Positions 16,600 to 25,667 of a stretch of 64,000 nucleotides of DNA are shown here, piece by piece. Origin of the DNA: a bacterium (lineage in GTDB: Bacteria > Hinthialibacterota > Hinthialibacteria > OLB16); NCBI GenBank assembly GCA_022072055.1, contig JAJVIK010000008.1, positions 304,912-368,911 on the forward strand, in the 5' to 3' direction. How positions within the stretch are numbered: the first letter of the stretch is position 1; every line of letters begins with the position of its first letter. A program made the translations under genes and the position numbers. The notes beneath the pieces are model-generated. The model made no database searches. It had not been told where the DNA came from and saw nothing but the letters and a program-made list of their open reading frames with translations.

Positions 16600-17579
16600 A
16601 GGCCTCCATCGATCCTTCTCAGATACTGCAATGCTTTTTGATGGCCTGGTTCCAATTCGAGCACCTTCTCCCAGAATCTCCTGGCCATCTTTGCATTTCC
16701 TAATCTGTAGTGGCAGCCGCCGGTATAGAAGTTCGCTTCGACATGATCGGGATGCCGTCTTAGGATCGACGCGAATGTCTCAACAGCATTCTCATAGTCC
16801 TCCTCCCTTGCCCTCTCAAGACCATCCCGCAGGAGTTCTTCCACGGAGGGCAGAGTGTGGGATAGAGTCGCAATCCCAGTACGAGCTCCCTCTTCTTGTC
16901 GGCGTTTTTCTTCTTCGGCGCGACGTCTCTGTTCCTCGACACGGCGTTTCTCTTCCTCCGCCCGCCGACGTTCCGCTTGGTTGGGGACAGGCACCAACTT
17001 TACTTCGAGCATTTCCAGATCGAACTCGATATTGCCCATGCACGCTATACTGATGGCTAACTGTTTATAGTCGTGTTTGTTAAATGACCACGGACTTACG
17101 CATGTTGTTACTTTCATCGGTGGCTTGAAGTGGCCAGCTTTAAACAAGGCATTGATGTCGTCCTCCGAGAGGTCATTCCTCTCACCGATGAGCAGGGCCG
17201 TAGCATGATCAGACGCAATCAACACGCGCTTGGTGGGCAAACCCTCCATGCCTGCGGAGGAAATGACTACGACAAGGTTGTATCCGGTTGCCTCAGTTCT
17301 GCCATGCCAGAACAGTAAGTCTCTGCCCGGAAACTGCTGCTTTAGAAAGGCTTTCCATTTATCGCCGCTACTGAATTGCTCAGTCCGTAGTGCAATTCCG
17401 TGTTCCTCATTCCAGGCTAACAAATCGCCATTAAAGCCAAGCGCTTTGTCAGCTTCTGGCAGTAACGCCTTTGGGGGGATCACATGAACCAAACCTGGTT
17501 CACTCTTGTTAAGACGCCCTTGGCCAGTCAAGTCAGTGATAAACAAGAGCGCTGTCTCAATCTGTTGTTTGTTCGGCAC
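16596..17579 (-). CDS. TPR-containing protein of unknown function, possibly cut at its C-terminus
   Basis: A 327-residue protein. The GTG at 17579 has a GGGGAGG ribosome site. Residues 1-195 form an unrecognised globular domain (RDLLFWHGRTEATGYNLVVVISS, DINALFKAGHFKPPMKVTTC). Residues 200-230 are a highly charged Glu/Arg coiled coil (EEEKRRVEEQRRRAEEEKRR). Residues 245-325 are tetratricopeptide repeats (AREEDYENAVETFASILRRH and AKMARRFWEKVLELEPGHQK). The stop codon is supplied by the terminal repeat of the IS remnant, so the original C-terminus may have been longer. No signal peptide is seen. Confidence 0.65.
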   Translation of the reverse strand: MPNKQQIETALLFITDLTGQGRLNKSEPGLVHVIPPKALLPEADKALGFNGDLLAWNEEHGIALRTEQFSSGDKWKAFLKQQFPGRDLLFWHGRTEATGYNLVVVISSAGMEGLPTKRVLIASDHATALLIGERNDLSEDDINALFKAGHFKPPMKVTTCVSPWSFNKHDYKQLAISIACMGNIEFDLEMLEVKLVPVPNQAERRRAEEEKRRVEEQRRRAEEEKRRQEEGARTGIATLSHTLPSVEELLRDGLERAREEDYENAVETFASILRRHPDHVEANFYTGGCHYRLGNAKMARRFWEKVLELEPGHQKALQYLRRIDGGL

Positions 17580-17737
17580 AGCTGACCTCCCCTTGACCTG
17601 CCCCCATGAATGGTATTGACTGGGATGTCCGGAAAGCCTGCCCGGATTTCCTTGACAAGTTCGGAGTACCGCCTGCCGTTTGCAGAAGATTCCACCAGGT
17701 CAATGGCTTTCTTGATTATCTTTTCTGTACTGGTCAT
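17528..17737 (-). pseudogene. Fragment of a HARE-HTH-like N-terminal domain
   Basis: A 69-codon frame beginning MTSTEKIIKKAIDLVESSAN, then RYSELVKEIRAGFPDIPVNTIHG, which matches the start of HARE-HTH-type winged-helix proteins that normally continue with a Trp-containing strand. Here the match breaks off after NTIHG and the frame runs into the start of the TPR gene, overlapping it by about 50 bp. It is either a truncated gene whose 3' part was lost or a short real HTH protein coupled to the TPR gene. Confidence 0.4.
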
Positions 17738-17903
17738 GCCTATTTGTCTCATAAAACTTCAATTCTGTCCAACCTCGGAATAATCAATCAATCTCCAAAT
17801 CCCCCCCTTTCACGGCGTCCTCAATTATTCCACCCTTGCGGATCATATGCGACAAGACCGGGCGGTGTCTATCAGAAACCTGCCGGCCTTTCGTGCCCAA
17901 ATA

Positions 17904-18101
17904 TCATTTCCCCCTTCTCCCCACCGTTTTCTCCTCCTCCACCTTTAGCGGATGCTCCTTCGCGTCTTTGGCTTGCTCTTTCCATTGCTCGGCCACTGCG
18001 ATGGCCTCCGGGCAGCCGACCATGCCATCGCCATCCACATCGAGGACCTGGGTTTGAGCGGTGAAAACAACCAGGATGGAAACGAGGCTCAAGTGTTTCA
18101 T
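17904..18101 (-). CDS. Small secreted protein with one dockerin/EF-hand repeat
   Basis: A 65-residue protein. The ATG at 18101 follows a good GGAGGTG ribosome site by 5 bases. A short signal peptide (MKHLSLVSILVVFTAQTQ) leads directly into DVDGDGMVGCPEAIAVAEQW, an EF-hand calcium loop with the following helix, as in one half of a dockerin; a Lys/Glu-rich tail ends the protein. It could be a minimal dockerin adaptor or competitor for the cohesins at 6-9.7 kb. The length is short but the ribosome site, signal peptide and motif agree. Confidence 0.65.
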   Translation of the reverse strand: MKHLSLVSILVVFTAQTQVLDVDGDGMVGCPEAIAVAEQWKEQAKDAKEHPLKVEEEKTVGRRGK

Positions 18102-18274
18102 TCCGACACCTCCAAACGCTAGATTTGGTGGGCGGTCAGGCGGGTTTGCGGAATCGCGCATTGTCTACATGCGCGCGCGTCCATTAAGATACACCGAGTT
18201 CTGGTGAAGTGTAGATGTCGTCAACAGGGAGAGCAAGGAGAGTGGCGGACTCTTCGAGCCATGGTCCTTGGCGC

Positions 18275-18823
18275 TCAGTCGTTCGGGTCCGGATCAACCG
18301 CCTTCGAGAAGTCCTCGATCCGGCCGTCCTCATGGATCATAAAGGACACATGCTTCCTTGACCCGTGCATGGGAAGCAGACTTTGGACCATGACATACTC
18401 GATGAAGGGCGCGCCCTCCTCGGGGATCGGCGCGGGATCCTGGGCCGGAAGAGTGGAGCCGACAAAAAGGAGCCAGCGGGTCTTGCGACCCACGCGATTC
18501 GCGCGATAGGTCCAACACTTGCCATCCGGTCCCACCAGATGCGCCTCCACGGGCTTGCCTTTCTCCAACCGAAGCAGGCCGGGGAGGGTATGAGCGGTCT
18601 GGTTGTACATTCCGGGACCAATCGGTTTGGAGAGGGTCAATTCGATCTTTGCGCGCGCAAAGGCGGCGTCCGCGGGGAGCTCATGCAAGGACTCGGTCAC
18701 GGGCCGTGGCGGGGAGCCAGACCACGCCATCGAATCGGTCCAGGCTTCCGGCGCGGGAACCTCGGGGGACTCCCCCGGGCCTTCGATGCTCGCTCCCGTG
18801 CTTTCCAGGCTTCGCCCCACCAT
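18275..18823 (-). CDS. Hypothetical protein downstream of flgE
   Basis: A 182-residue protein I do not recognise. The N-terminal 40 residues are low-complexity (Ser/Pro/Glu), without a signal peptide. The rest looks beta-rich: AKIELTLSKPIGPGMYNQ, GKPVEAHLVGPDGKCWTYRAN, TRWLLFVGSTLPAQ, PFIEYVMVQSLLPMHGSRKHVSFMIHEDGRIEDF. It lies 50 bp after flgE on the same strand, so a motility link is possible. The start is uncertain; the first ATG has a GGAG only 3 bases away. Confidence 0.5.
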   Translation of the reverse strand: MVGRSLESTGASIEGPGESPEVPAPEAWTDSMAWSGSPPRPVTESLHELPADAAFARAKIELTLSKPIGPGMYNQTAHTLPGLLRLEKGKPVEAHLVGPDGKCWTYRANRVGRKTRWLLFVGSTLPAQDPAPIPEEGAPFIEYVMVQSLLPMHGSRKHVSFMIHEDGRIEDFSKAVDPDPND

Positions 18824-18839
18824 TCACTCCGAAGATTGC

Positions 18840-18865
18840 GGGGGGCGGGACTGGACCCGCCCCCC
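18840..18865. terminator. GC-rich hairpin after flgE
   Basis: A 10-bp all-G/C stem (GGGGGGCGGG with its complement) around ACTGGA, right behind the flgE stop at 18876 (minus strand). It probably separates the flagellar genes from the hypothetical gene; no T-run is present. Confidence 0.45.
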
Positions 18866-18875
18866 CAGACATGGC

Positions 18876-21065
18876 CTATCGAATCAGATTCACCAGTTCC
18901 TGCAACACCTGGTCCCCGGTGGTGATGACCCGCGCGTTGGCCTGGAAGGCGCGCTGAGCAAGGATCAGGCTCACAAACTCCTCGGAGATATCCACGTTGG
19001 AGAGTTCCAGTTCGCTGGAGGCGATGTCTCCCCGCGCGAGCGTTCCTGGAGTCCCGAGCACCGGGTCGCCCGAGTTGCTGGACTGAACGAAGAGGTTATC
19101 GCCCCTTCGCAGCAAGCCCCCCTCGTTGGCGAAACTGGCAAGCAGGATTTGGGCGAGGGTCCGCGTGGTGCCGTTCGAGAACACCCCGGTGATGGTTCCA
19201 TCCGGCCCGATGTTGATGGTTTCCAGTCGCCCCACCGGGCTGCCGTCCTGCGCCAGGATCGCGGCGCTGGTGGCGGAGGCGTTCTGGGTCACATCCGTGA
19301 AGTCGAACTCGATGGTGAGCGAATCCACGCCGCCGTTGGCGGGATCGGTCCCATCCGGGTCGAACTGTATCACCGGGTTGCCCGTGAGGATGTTGCCGTT
19401 GTCATCGGTTCCGTAGTTGTCGAAGTTTCCATTGGCCAGGAACACCAGCCGCCCGGTCGCGGCGGTCGGCGGGCTATCGTCCGAGTGCGGCACGATAACC
19501 TGGTAGTTCCAGGAGTTGAGCAGGGCGTTGGCGGTGTGGAAGGTGTTCGTGCCGGTGATGCCTCCGGCGGTGACCGAAAACCCATCGGTTGTGGAGGAAA
19601 GTCCGAAGTCACGCTCGTTGAACAGACGGGTGATCGCTCCGGAAGCGCTGGCCGTCCCGGCGTTGACTCCATCGTCGTCGGTGTGAATCCGCACATTGGT
19701 GAGCGCGGCCGTGGGGGAGCTGATCCGGAAGGAGCCATCGGGGAGGAGCGACACGGTGATGTCCGTGGCGCCGGCAATGGTGTTGAGCTGGGTTTCGAGG
19801 TTGGCGCGGAGGTCCTCGAGTGTGGTGTTCGCGCCGACCGCGGTGACCAGGGTGTCGGTGGCGGTGGTGGTGGCGCCGATGGTGGAGCCGGCGGCGATTA
19901 CGATACTCGTGGTTCCGGCGGTGACCCCAAGCGAACGTCCCTCACTGTCAAACAGAGAGGTGAGCAGGTCCGTGGCTTCGCCCGGGACCCTGCGGGTGTC
20001 ACGCGCAAAGGTGGTCACCACGGTCCGAGCGTTGCCTTGGGAATCGTACACCTCGGTGGAACTGGTGGCGTCCGCCTGACGGAACACCCGGGTGGTGGTG
20101 CCGGTGTTGGCGGTCACATCGATGTCCCCATCCAATTCGCCATCGCTGAAGATTCGGCGAATGGCGGTTTTCTCACCCCCGTTGATGTCCACGGCCGTAA
20201 CCTGCAGGTCGGTGAGGGTTTCGGCGCCCGCCTCAATTCGAAGGGCGCCCGTGGAATCGACGACCACATCCAGGGTGGTGCTTCCAGTAAGGCTCCGGAG
20301 GGCGTCACGCAGGCTAGCGGCCAGATCGCCGAGCGATGTGGATTGGGAGATCGTGAGCACATCGGTCGAACTGAACGTCACGGGAACCCCCGGAGGAACC
20401 GTGTTGTATGTTCCGCCCGAGATGCGGATCGTGTCGCCCGCGTTCAGGCCGAGTGGCTGTCCCTGGTCATCAAACAGGGTGGCCAGGGTGTTCAAAGAGC
20501 TAGCCCCCGAGGGTTGGGCGTTCGTGCTCAGGTTCCCGCCCAACGTCGCGGTCTGGGTGGGGATGGCATCCGACAGGCTGTTGAAGTCAATCTGGATCGC
20601 GCTCGGCGGTAGGGTCGTGTCGATTTCGCCCTGACTGTTGGCGACCTGGCCGAGCAGGCGGAAACCGTTCCCGGGGCGTGTGATGAACCCTTCCTCATCC
20701 AACCCGAAGTTGCCCGCGCGGGTGAAGAAGGTTCCGCCCGCTCCATCGCTGAGGGCGAAGAATCCGCCGCCGCGAATGGCGAGATCGAGTAACCGCCCGG
20801 TCTGTTGGGGGCTTCCCTGTGTGAAGACCGTGTCGATCGCGTCGGTCCTCACCCCCAGGCCGATCTGTCGTGGGTTAATGCCGCCACGACCGCCGGTGGC
20901 GCCGGCCGCGCCCGAAAGCGTCTGGCTGAACAGGTCCGAAAAAGTCAGCCGGGCCCGACGATATCCGGTGGTGTTCACATTGGCGATGTTGTTACCGATC
21001 GTGTCGATGGCGTTTGCCTGTCCGCGCAGACCGGAGATGCCTGAGTACAAGGACCTGATTGTCAT
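18876..21065 (-). CDS. flgE: Flagellar hook protein, enlarged by an internal duplication
   Basis: The hook subunit joining the flagellar motor rod to the filament. The N-terminus MTIRSLYSGISGLRGQANAIDTIGNNIANVNTTGYRR is the classic rod/hook signature, and the C-terminus (SNVDISEEFVSLILAQRAFQANARVITTGDQVLQELVNLIR) is the matching helix. At 729 residues it is much longer than the roughly 400-residue enteric hook. The extra mass comes from two related modules: about residues 190-300 (LATLFDDQGQPLGLNAGDTIR ... TSLGDLAASLRDAL) and about 365-475 (LTSLFDSEGRSLGVTAGTTSI ... TTLEDLRANLETQL). It follows flgD by about 60 bp. Confidence 0.95.
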   Translation of the reverse strand: MTIRSLYSGISGLRGQANAIDTIGNNIANVNTTGYRRARLTFSDLFSQTLSGAAGATGGRGGINPRQIGLGVRTDAIDTVFTQGSPQQTGRLLDLAIRGGGFFALSDGAGGTFFTRAGNFGLDEEGFITRPGNGFRLLGQVANSQGEIDTTLPPSAIQIDFNSLSDAIPTQTATLGGNLSTNAQPSGASSLNTLATLFDDQGQPLGLNAGDTIRISGGTYNTVPPGVPVTFSSTDVLTISQSTSLGDLAASLRDALRSLTGSTTLDVVVDSTGALRIEAGAETLTDLQVTAVDINGGEKTAIRRIFSDGELDGDIDVTANTGTTTRVFRQADATSSTEVYDSQGNARTVVTTFARDTRRVPGEATDLLTSLFDSEGRSLGVTAGTTSIVIAAGSTIGATTTATDTLVTAVGANTTLEDLRANLETQLNTIAGATDITVSLLPDGSFRISSPTAALTNVRIHTDDDGVNAGTASASGAITRLFNERDFGLSSTTDGFSVTAGGITGTNTFHTANALLNSWNYQVIVPHSDDSPPTAATGRLVFLANGNFDNYGTDDNGNILTGNPVIQFDPDGTDPANGGVDSLTIEFDFTDVTQNASATSAAILAQDGSPVGRLETINIGPDGTITGVFSNGTTRTLAQILLASFANEGGLLRRGDNLFVQSSNSGDPVLGTPGTLARGDIASSELELSNVDISEEFVSLILAQRAFQANARVITTGDQVLQELVNLIR

Positions 21066-21124
21066 TGAAATGCTCCTCCTTCTATCGTTTCATCCCATTT
21101 CTGGAAGCTTCACTCGCTCGAATT

Positions 21125-21862
21125 TCACCCGTTGCCCCGGACCGCGAGCACGCTCGCGAGTTCCACGGAGGTGGATCCGACAGAGATCAGGGTGGTCTGG
21201 CCTCGGAAATCGATCCCGGTGACAGTGCCCACCAGGCTCGTGTCCAAAGCGGTCGATTGCTCCCCTGAGATGGCTTGAACTTCGACCCTGGCGGTCCCGG
21301 GTGGGAGCGGGTTGCCGTCACCATCCTCCTGCGGAACGTCGACATACACACGCCCGCCCTCGACTCGAACTCCTTCGGGGGGATCGGCGGGATTGAAGGT
21401 GGTCTCGAAGATGGTCTGACCCGATTCGCCCTTGAGGCGAAGCGTGATCTGCTCGGCGCCCCCATCCGGGAGATCGAACACAATCTGTTCGTCGCCCGCG
21501 CCCCCGACCTGGACCGTGTCGGACTCCACCTCAACCTCCTTCCCGATCAGCCCCACCGCCGTTGCGTTGATGTTGGTCTGCTGAAACGCGAGGCTCGCCG
21601 CGAGCAGATCGGCGATTTCCGAGAGCTCGCCCAGGCCCTGCATGCTGTCCTCGATCTCCCGGAGCTCATCCAGCGAGCTGAATGAGGTCAGCTGCTGGAC
21701 GAATTCCTCGTTGGTCAGCGGTTCGAGAGGGTCCTGGTTCTGAAGTTGGGCCACCAGGAGACGCAGAAATCCCTCTTGGTCGATGGTGGAAGAAGGGGTC
21801 CGCGTGGTTTCGGTGGGGGTGGTCCCGCCCGGGACACTGAAGATTGGGTTGACTGTCGGCAT
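21125..21862 (-). CDS. flgD: Flagellar hook assembly (capping) protein
   Basis: The scaffold that caps the growing hook and is discarded afterwards. The 245-residue protein has the diagnostic N-terminal segment FLRLLVAQLQNQDPLEPLTNEEFVQQLTSFSSLDEL (about residues 32-67), then a helical spacer, and the beta-sandwich domain with LIGKEVEVES near residue 104 and GTVTGIDF near the end. It lies between fliK and flgE, the usual order. Confidence 0.95.
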   Translation of the reverse strand: MPTVNPIFSVPGGTTPTETTRTPSSTIDQEGFLRLLVAQLQNQDPLEPLTNEEFVQQLTSFSSLDELREIEDSMQGLGELSEIADLLAASLAFQQTNINATAVGLIGKEVEVESDTVQVGGAGDEQIVFDLPDGGAEQITLRLKGESGQTIFETTFNPADPPEGVRVEGGRVYVDVPQEDGDGNPLPPGTARVEVQAISGEQSTALDTSLVGTVTGIDFRGQTTLISVGSTSVELASVLAVRGNG

Positions 21863-21897
21863 GGCGTTCTCCTCTCAGCTCAGGGGGCGCAGGTTAC

Positions 21898-24096
21898 TCA
21901 AGCGTATCGGTCCCAGCGCGCCCGGTTTCGCTCCTCTTGGGATGGGTGCTCTCGTTGATTCGGATTCCGCGAACCCCGCTCCTGGTTCGGTCCCTCGGGA
22001 CTTGAGTCGGCCTGTCTACTCCAGGCGTCCCGCGCCGCTCCCTGGCGGCTTGTGTCGGGGAATGTTTCAGAGCCTGTCGAGCGCACCACCACTTGCTCCA
22101 CCCGAAGCCCGGCGTCTGCGAGGATGGTTTGGAGCTGGGAGACGTGGCGGCTGAGCGCCTCGCGGGTGGTTTCCACGCTGGCGCGGAATTCGGCGGTCAG
22201 CCCATTCTGGGTTTGCGTAACCCTCAGATGGACTTCGCCCAGGTTTTCCGGAACCAGACGGATGCGGATTTCGGAGGCTCCTCCTTGTGTTTGAACTCGC
22301 GCGGCGTGGATGACCTGATCGAGGATCCGCGCTTCGCGGACTCGGGTCGCTTGCGATTCCGCCCGGCCTTGAGTCGAGACCGCCTCGGAGTCGACGACAC
22401 GAAGTTCCACCGTGGTGGACACAGGCGCCGTAGCCCCTTCGCGAATTGGCGCGTGGGCGCCTCGATCCGGGTTGCCTGCTGATTCGGGAGCCGCATGCCG
22501 GTTGACACTCGTGGCGCCCGCGAGAACGGATGTATTCTGATTTCTTGAACTGCCGGGATCGCCCTGGCTCTCCCTCACAGCCGATTCGAGGGATTCGGGG
22601 GCCGCGGATTCGGGAGGCGGCGAGGGCTGAGGCTTGGCGAGTCCCTCCGAACGCGGGATGGGAAGGATCGTGGGTTCAGCTTCGGAGTTTGTGAGCGAAG
22701 GGTTGAGGTTCGGGCGTGACGATGTGGAGGGAGCCTGCTCCTCCGTGGAGCCAACCGAATCCACGACCAGCCGTATATCCGCGGGAGGAGCCGAATGAAC
22801 CGACGGGACAGTTGTTGGAGTGGCGGAACCCGGCGGCGCCCCGATTGGACCCCGGTGGACTAAGTCCGCCGCGGGCGCGAGTGAGGCAATCCGAGGAACG
22901 CCCACATCGGGAGGGACTGAACCCACCGGCTCTGAGTAGGTTCCCAAACGGGATGAGGTGGTCCCCGTGGGAAGCGGTTCGAACCCCTCGGCGCTTGCTG
23001 TTGAGGCGGTCGCGCGCGCCACCACCGCATGGACCTGAACCGGGAGCGGCCGCGTGGATGGCCGGTTGACTCGAATGCTTTCAAGGGATCCCGCGAGAGC
23101 GCGGAGCTGCTCGGCGATGTCCCCCACAACCAGGCGCACTGAAACCTGTGTGTTCCCTTCGGCGCCTTGGCGGGGCGTCGCCGTCGCCTGGTCCGCGGAT
23201 TCCAGCGGCGTCTCAGACCTCGGAATCCATGTCTCGGAGAGAGCCGCCGGAAGCGGAACGCGGATGATTGGAGCATCCCCGGGTTTGAGCGGGTTCGACG
23301 GAACGGGCTGCGCGCCTCCTATGCCAACCTCCGCCAAGAGGTCACGGATTCCGGGTGTGACGATCTCCTCGGTTTCAGTCGGATCGAGGAAAGGGACTGT
23401 TGGATTTGCCAGGATCGCGGTATCCGAGTCCAGCGGCGTTGTGTTGATGGGGTTGAAGAACAGGTCGAGTCCCCCGGTGGTGCCGGTTGACTGAGGGAGC
23501 GTTTCGTCGATGGGTTCCGGAAGCGGAGCTCGTAGCACCAGGATCGGTTCGGGAGCTGCGGGCGCAATGGGGCTTCGTTGAGTGAACGAAAACTCCGAAA
23601 CCACACGCGCGACCGGATGGTCCGAGGGAATATTGGGCTCCGACGGGATTTCGGAAGTGGCGATGAGCGCTGTCTCCCCCTCGGAGGGCTGTGTGACTTC
23701 AAGTCGTGGAGCCGAGGGATTGGCGGGGAGCTGGGGAACAATCAGGTATGCGACAACCTCACCCTCCGCGGGTTCCGTTGAGGGTGTGGGTTCGCCCTTC
23801 AGAAGGTCCTCGGTTTCTTCCGGGGAAAGGGGGCGAAGTTGGACCTCTTCGAGGAGGCCGGTTAAGGCATCCGCGGTGGCCGCGAGCCTGCGCGCTCGAG
23901 GAGCGGAGAAATCCTCAAGGACCGCGGGCTGATCCGCCCGCGGGAGCTGGAGGAACGCGGCAAAGCCTGCCCCGGTGGGAAGGTTCTGCAGTTCAGGCAA
24001 CCTGCCGAAGGCGGTTGGTCTGGGAATTCTCGACCCCGCCAGCCCATCCTGGAGAGACCCGGAATTGAAGGGGATTTGCGCCAATCCGACGCCCAT
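21898..24096 (-). CDS. fliK: Flagellar hook-length control protein
   Basis: A molecular ruler secreted during hook growth that switches the export apparatus to filament substrates. A very long Pro/Ser/Glu-rich, probably unstructured middle (about residues 60-580) precedes the conserved C-terminal domain: ASEIRIRLVPENLGEVHLRV, then LTAEFRASVETTREALSRHV and LQTILADAGLRVEQVVV (about 615-685), followed by a polar tail. The ATG at 24096 is chosen because the residues before it (to 24198) are basic and unlike the family. The 732-residue length is nearly double the enteric FliK, in step with the enlarged hook protein. Confidence 0.88.
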   Translation of the reverse strand: MGVGLAQIPFNSGSLQDGLAGSRIPRPTAFGRLPELQNLPTGAGFAAFLQLPRADQPAVLEDFSAPRARRLAATADALTGLLEEVQLRPLSPEETEDLLKGEPTPSTEPAEGEVVAYLIVPQLPANPSAPRLEVTQPSEGETALIATSEIPSEPNIPSDHPVARVVSEFSFTQRSPIAPAAPEPILVLRAPLPEPIDETLPQSTGTTGGLDLFFNPINTTPLDSDTAILANPTVPFLDPTETEEIVTPGIRDLLAEVGIGGAQPVPSNPLKPGDAPIIRVPLPAALSETWIPRSETPLESADQATATPRQGAEGNTQVSVRLVVGDIAEQLRALAGSLESIRVNRPSTRPLPVQVHAVVARATASTASAEGFEPLPTGTTSSRLGTYSEPVGSVPPDVGVPRIASLAPAADLVHRGPIGAPPGSATPTTVPSVHSAPPADIRLVVDSVGSTEEQAPSTSSRPNLNPSLTNSEAEPTILPIPRSEGLAKPQPSPPPESAAPESLESAVRESQGDPGSSRNQNTSVLAGATSVNRHAAPESAGNPDRGAHAPIREGATAPVSTTVELRVVDSEAVSTQGRAESQATRVREARILDQVIHAARVQTQGGASEIRIRLVPENLGEVHLRVTQTQNGLTAEFRASVETTREALSRHVSQLQTILADAGLRVEQVVVRSTGSETFPDTSRQGAARDAWSRQADSSPEGPNQERGSRNPNQREHPSQEERNRARWDRYA

Positions 24097-24334
24097 AAGC
24101 GCTCTCTTTCGCCGCGCGGAGTCCCTGCTCCTTGGCGCGGGGTGAAGTTCTCTTGGGCAAGGCGCGTGCCAGGGGATCCCCGTTCGGGCTTTGATCAAAA
24201 CAGGGCGCTTTAGGTTCCTTTGCGGTTGTGTTAGCTTGCGAGCAGAGTGGGGCGCTCGCGCATTGATGGTCGTTCGGCGGCGAGAAACGCCCTGGGAGTT
24301 TCGATTTCATTTCAGATTCCACAGGAGAGGCGAC

Positions 24335-25603
24335 ATGGATCACAGCGACAAAGGTTTGACCCGGAGGGACTTCACCAAGGTGGCCGCGGGCGCGGCCGCG
24401 AGCTTCGCGATCTTATCGGGGCGCCCCGGAAAGGCCGACGCGAACGTGGACACGCTCAAGGTGGGTCTCCTGGGGTGCGGGGGACGCGGGACCTCGGCCG
24501 CGATCAACATTCTCGAAGGGGACAACAATGTTCAACTGGTGGCGATGGCCGATGTCTTCGCGGACCGTCTGAACTCCTCTCGTGAGAAGATCAAGAACAG
24601 CGAGAAGGAGTTGGTCGCCAAGGGTTATGCGGTGGAGGATGACCACTGTTTCACCGGCTTGGACGCCTATGAGAAGATTCTACAGACCGACATCGACATC
24701 CTGCTGGAGGCCACCCTTCCTTACTCCCGCTCCATCCACCTGCTCGCGGCCGCCAAGGCCGGAAAGCACATCTTCACCGAAAAGCCGGTGGCGGTGGACC
24801 CGACCGGGATTCGACGGGTCCTCGAGGCCGCCAAAATCTGCGAGGAAAAGAAGAAATGCGTGGTCGCCGGCACCCAACGCCGCCACCACCGCCCCTACAT
24901 GGAGACCATCAAGAAGCTGCATGACGGCGCGATTGGAGAGGTTGTCGCCCTGCGCGCCTATTGGTGCGGGACTCTCCCCTTCTGTCACGATCGCAAACCC
25001 GGTTGGACCGACCTGGAGTACCGTCTGCGCAACTGGATCAACTACTGCTGGACCTCGGGAGACAACATTGTCGAGCAGCACATCCACAACCTGGATGTCT
25101 GCAACTGGGTGATGAACGGCCATCCGGTGTCGGTGCTGGCCTCGGGCGGAAGGGTCTGGAAGCCGCGCGAGGAGAAATACGGCGACCTGTGGGATAACTT
25201 CAGCTGCGACTATGAGTATCCCAACGGGGTGCACATGGCGAGTTTCTCGCGCCATTGGGATGGCTGCGCCGAGAATGTCTCCGAAGCGGCTGTGGGAACC
25301 AAGGGCAAGAGCACTTGCCGGGACCTGGCCCCGGGCGTGGATGAGACCTCGGGGTACATCTGGGAGCACCGCGACCTGGTGGCCGCGATCCGAGGCAACG
25401 CCCCCTACCTGAACGAGCTTCAGCGCGTGGCCGAGAGCACCATGACCGCGATCATGGGACGCATGGCGGCCTACAGCGGGAAGCTGGTCACTTGGGATGA
25501 CGCCCTCAACTCCGACCTGAGCATCGTGCCGGATGTGGTCGCGTGGGATCGCCCCTATCCGGTTGGCCCGATTCCGATTCCGGTGGACAAGAGCAAGTAT
25601 TGA
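24335..25603 (+). CDS. TAT-exported Gfo/Idh/MocA family oxidoreductase
   Basis: An NAD(P)-dependent sugar oxidoreductase family member (422 residues). The start at 24335 has an AGGAGAGG ribosome site and gives a twin-arginine signal (TRRDFTKVAAGAAASFAIL). The Rossmann motif is KVGLLGCGGRGTSAA (about residues 44-58), the catalytic-type EKP follows in HIFTEKPVAVD (about 148), and the C-terminal dimer domain has EQHIHNLDVCNWVMNGHP. Exported members of this family are abundant in planctomycetes and relatives and act on sugars or cyclitols; the substrate is unknown. It diverges from fliK. Confidence 0.9.
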   Translation: MDHSDKGLTRRDFTKVAAGAAASFAILSGRPGKADANVDTLKVGLLGCGGRGTSAAINILEGDNNVQLVAMADVFADRLNSSREKIKNSEKELVAKGYAVEDDHCFTGLDAYEKILQTDIDILLEATLPYSRSIHLLAAAKAGKHIFTEKPVAVDPTGIRRVLEAAKICEEKKKCVVAGTQRRHHRPYMETIKKLHDGAIGEVVALRAYWCGTLPFCHDRKPGWTDLEYRLRNWINYCWTSGDNIVEQHIHNLDVCNWVMNGHPVSVLASGGRVWKPREEKYGDLWDNFSCDYEYPNGVHMASFSRHWDGCAENVSEAAVGTKGKSTCRDLAPGVDETSGYIWEHRDLVAAIRGNAPYLNELQRVAESTMTAIMGRMAAYSGKLVTWDDALNSDLSIVPDVVAWDRPYPVGPIPIPVDKSKY

Positions 25604-25614
25604 GGCATGCTGAG

Positions 25615-25651
25615 GCGAGTGGAGGGCGGGACTTGTCCGCCCTCCACTCGC
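25615..25651. terminator. Long hairpin behind the Gfo/Idh gene
   Basis: An inverted repeat of about 15 bp (GCGAGTGGAGGGCGG and its complement) starting 11 bases after the stop at 25603. There is no T-run. Its inner GGCGGGACT resembles the hairpin at 18840. Confidence 0.5.
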
Positions 25652-25667
25652 GGAAGAAGGTGAAATC

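Noticed and set aside
18603-20612. 669-codon open frame on the plus strand opposite flgE
   Set aside because: FlgE is certain from its conserved ends; the opposite frame is Gly/Arg/Val-rich low complexity produced by third-position G+C bias.
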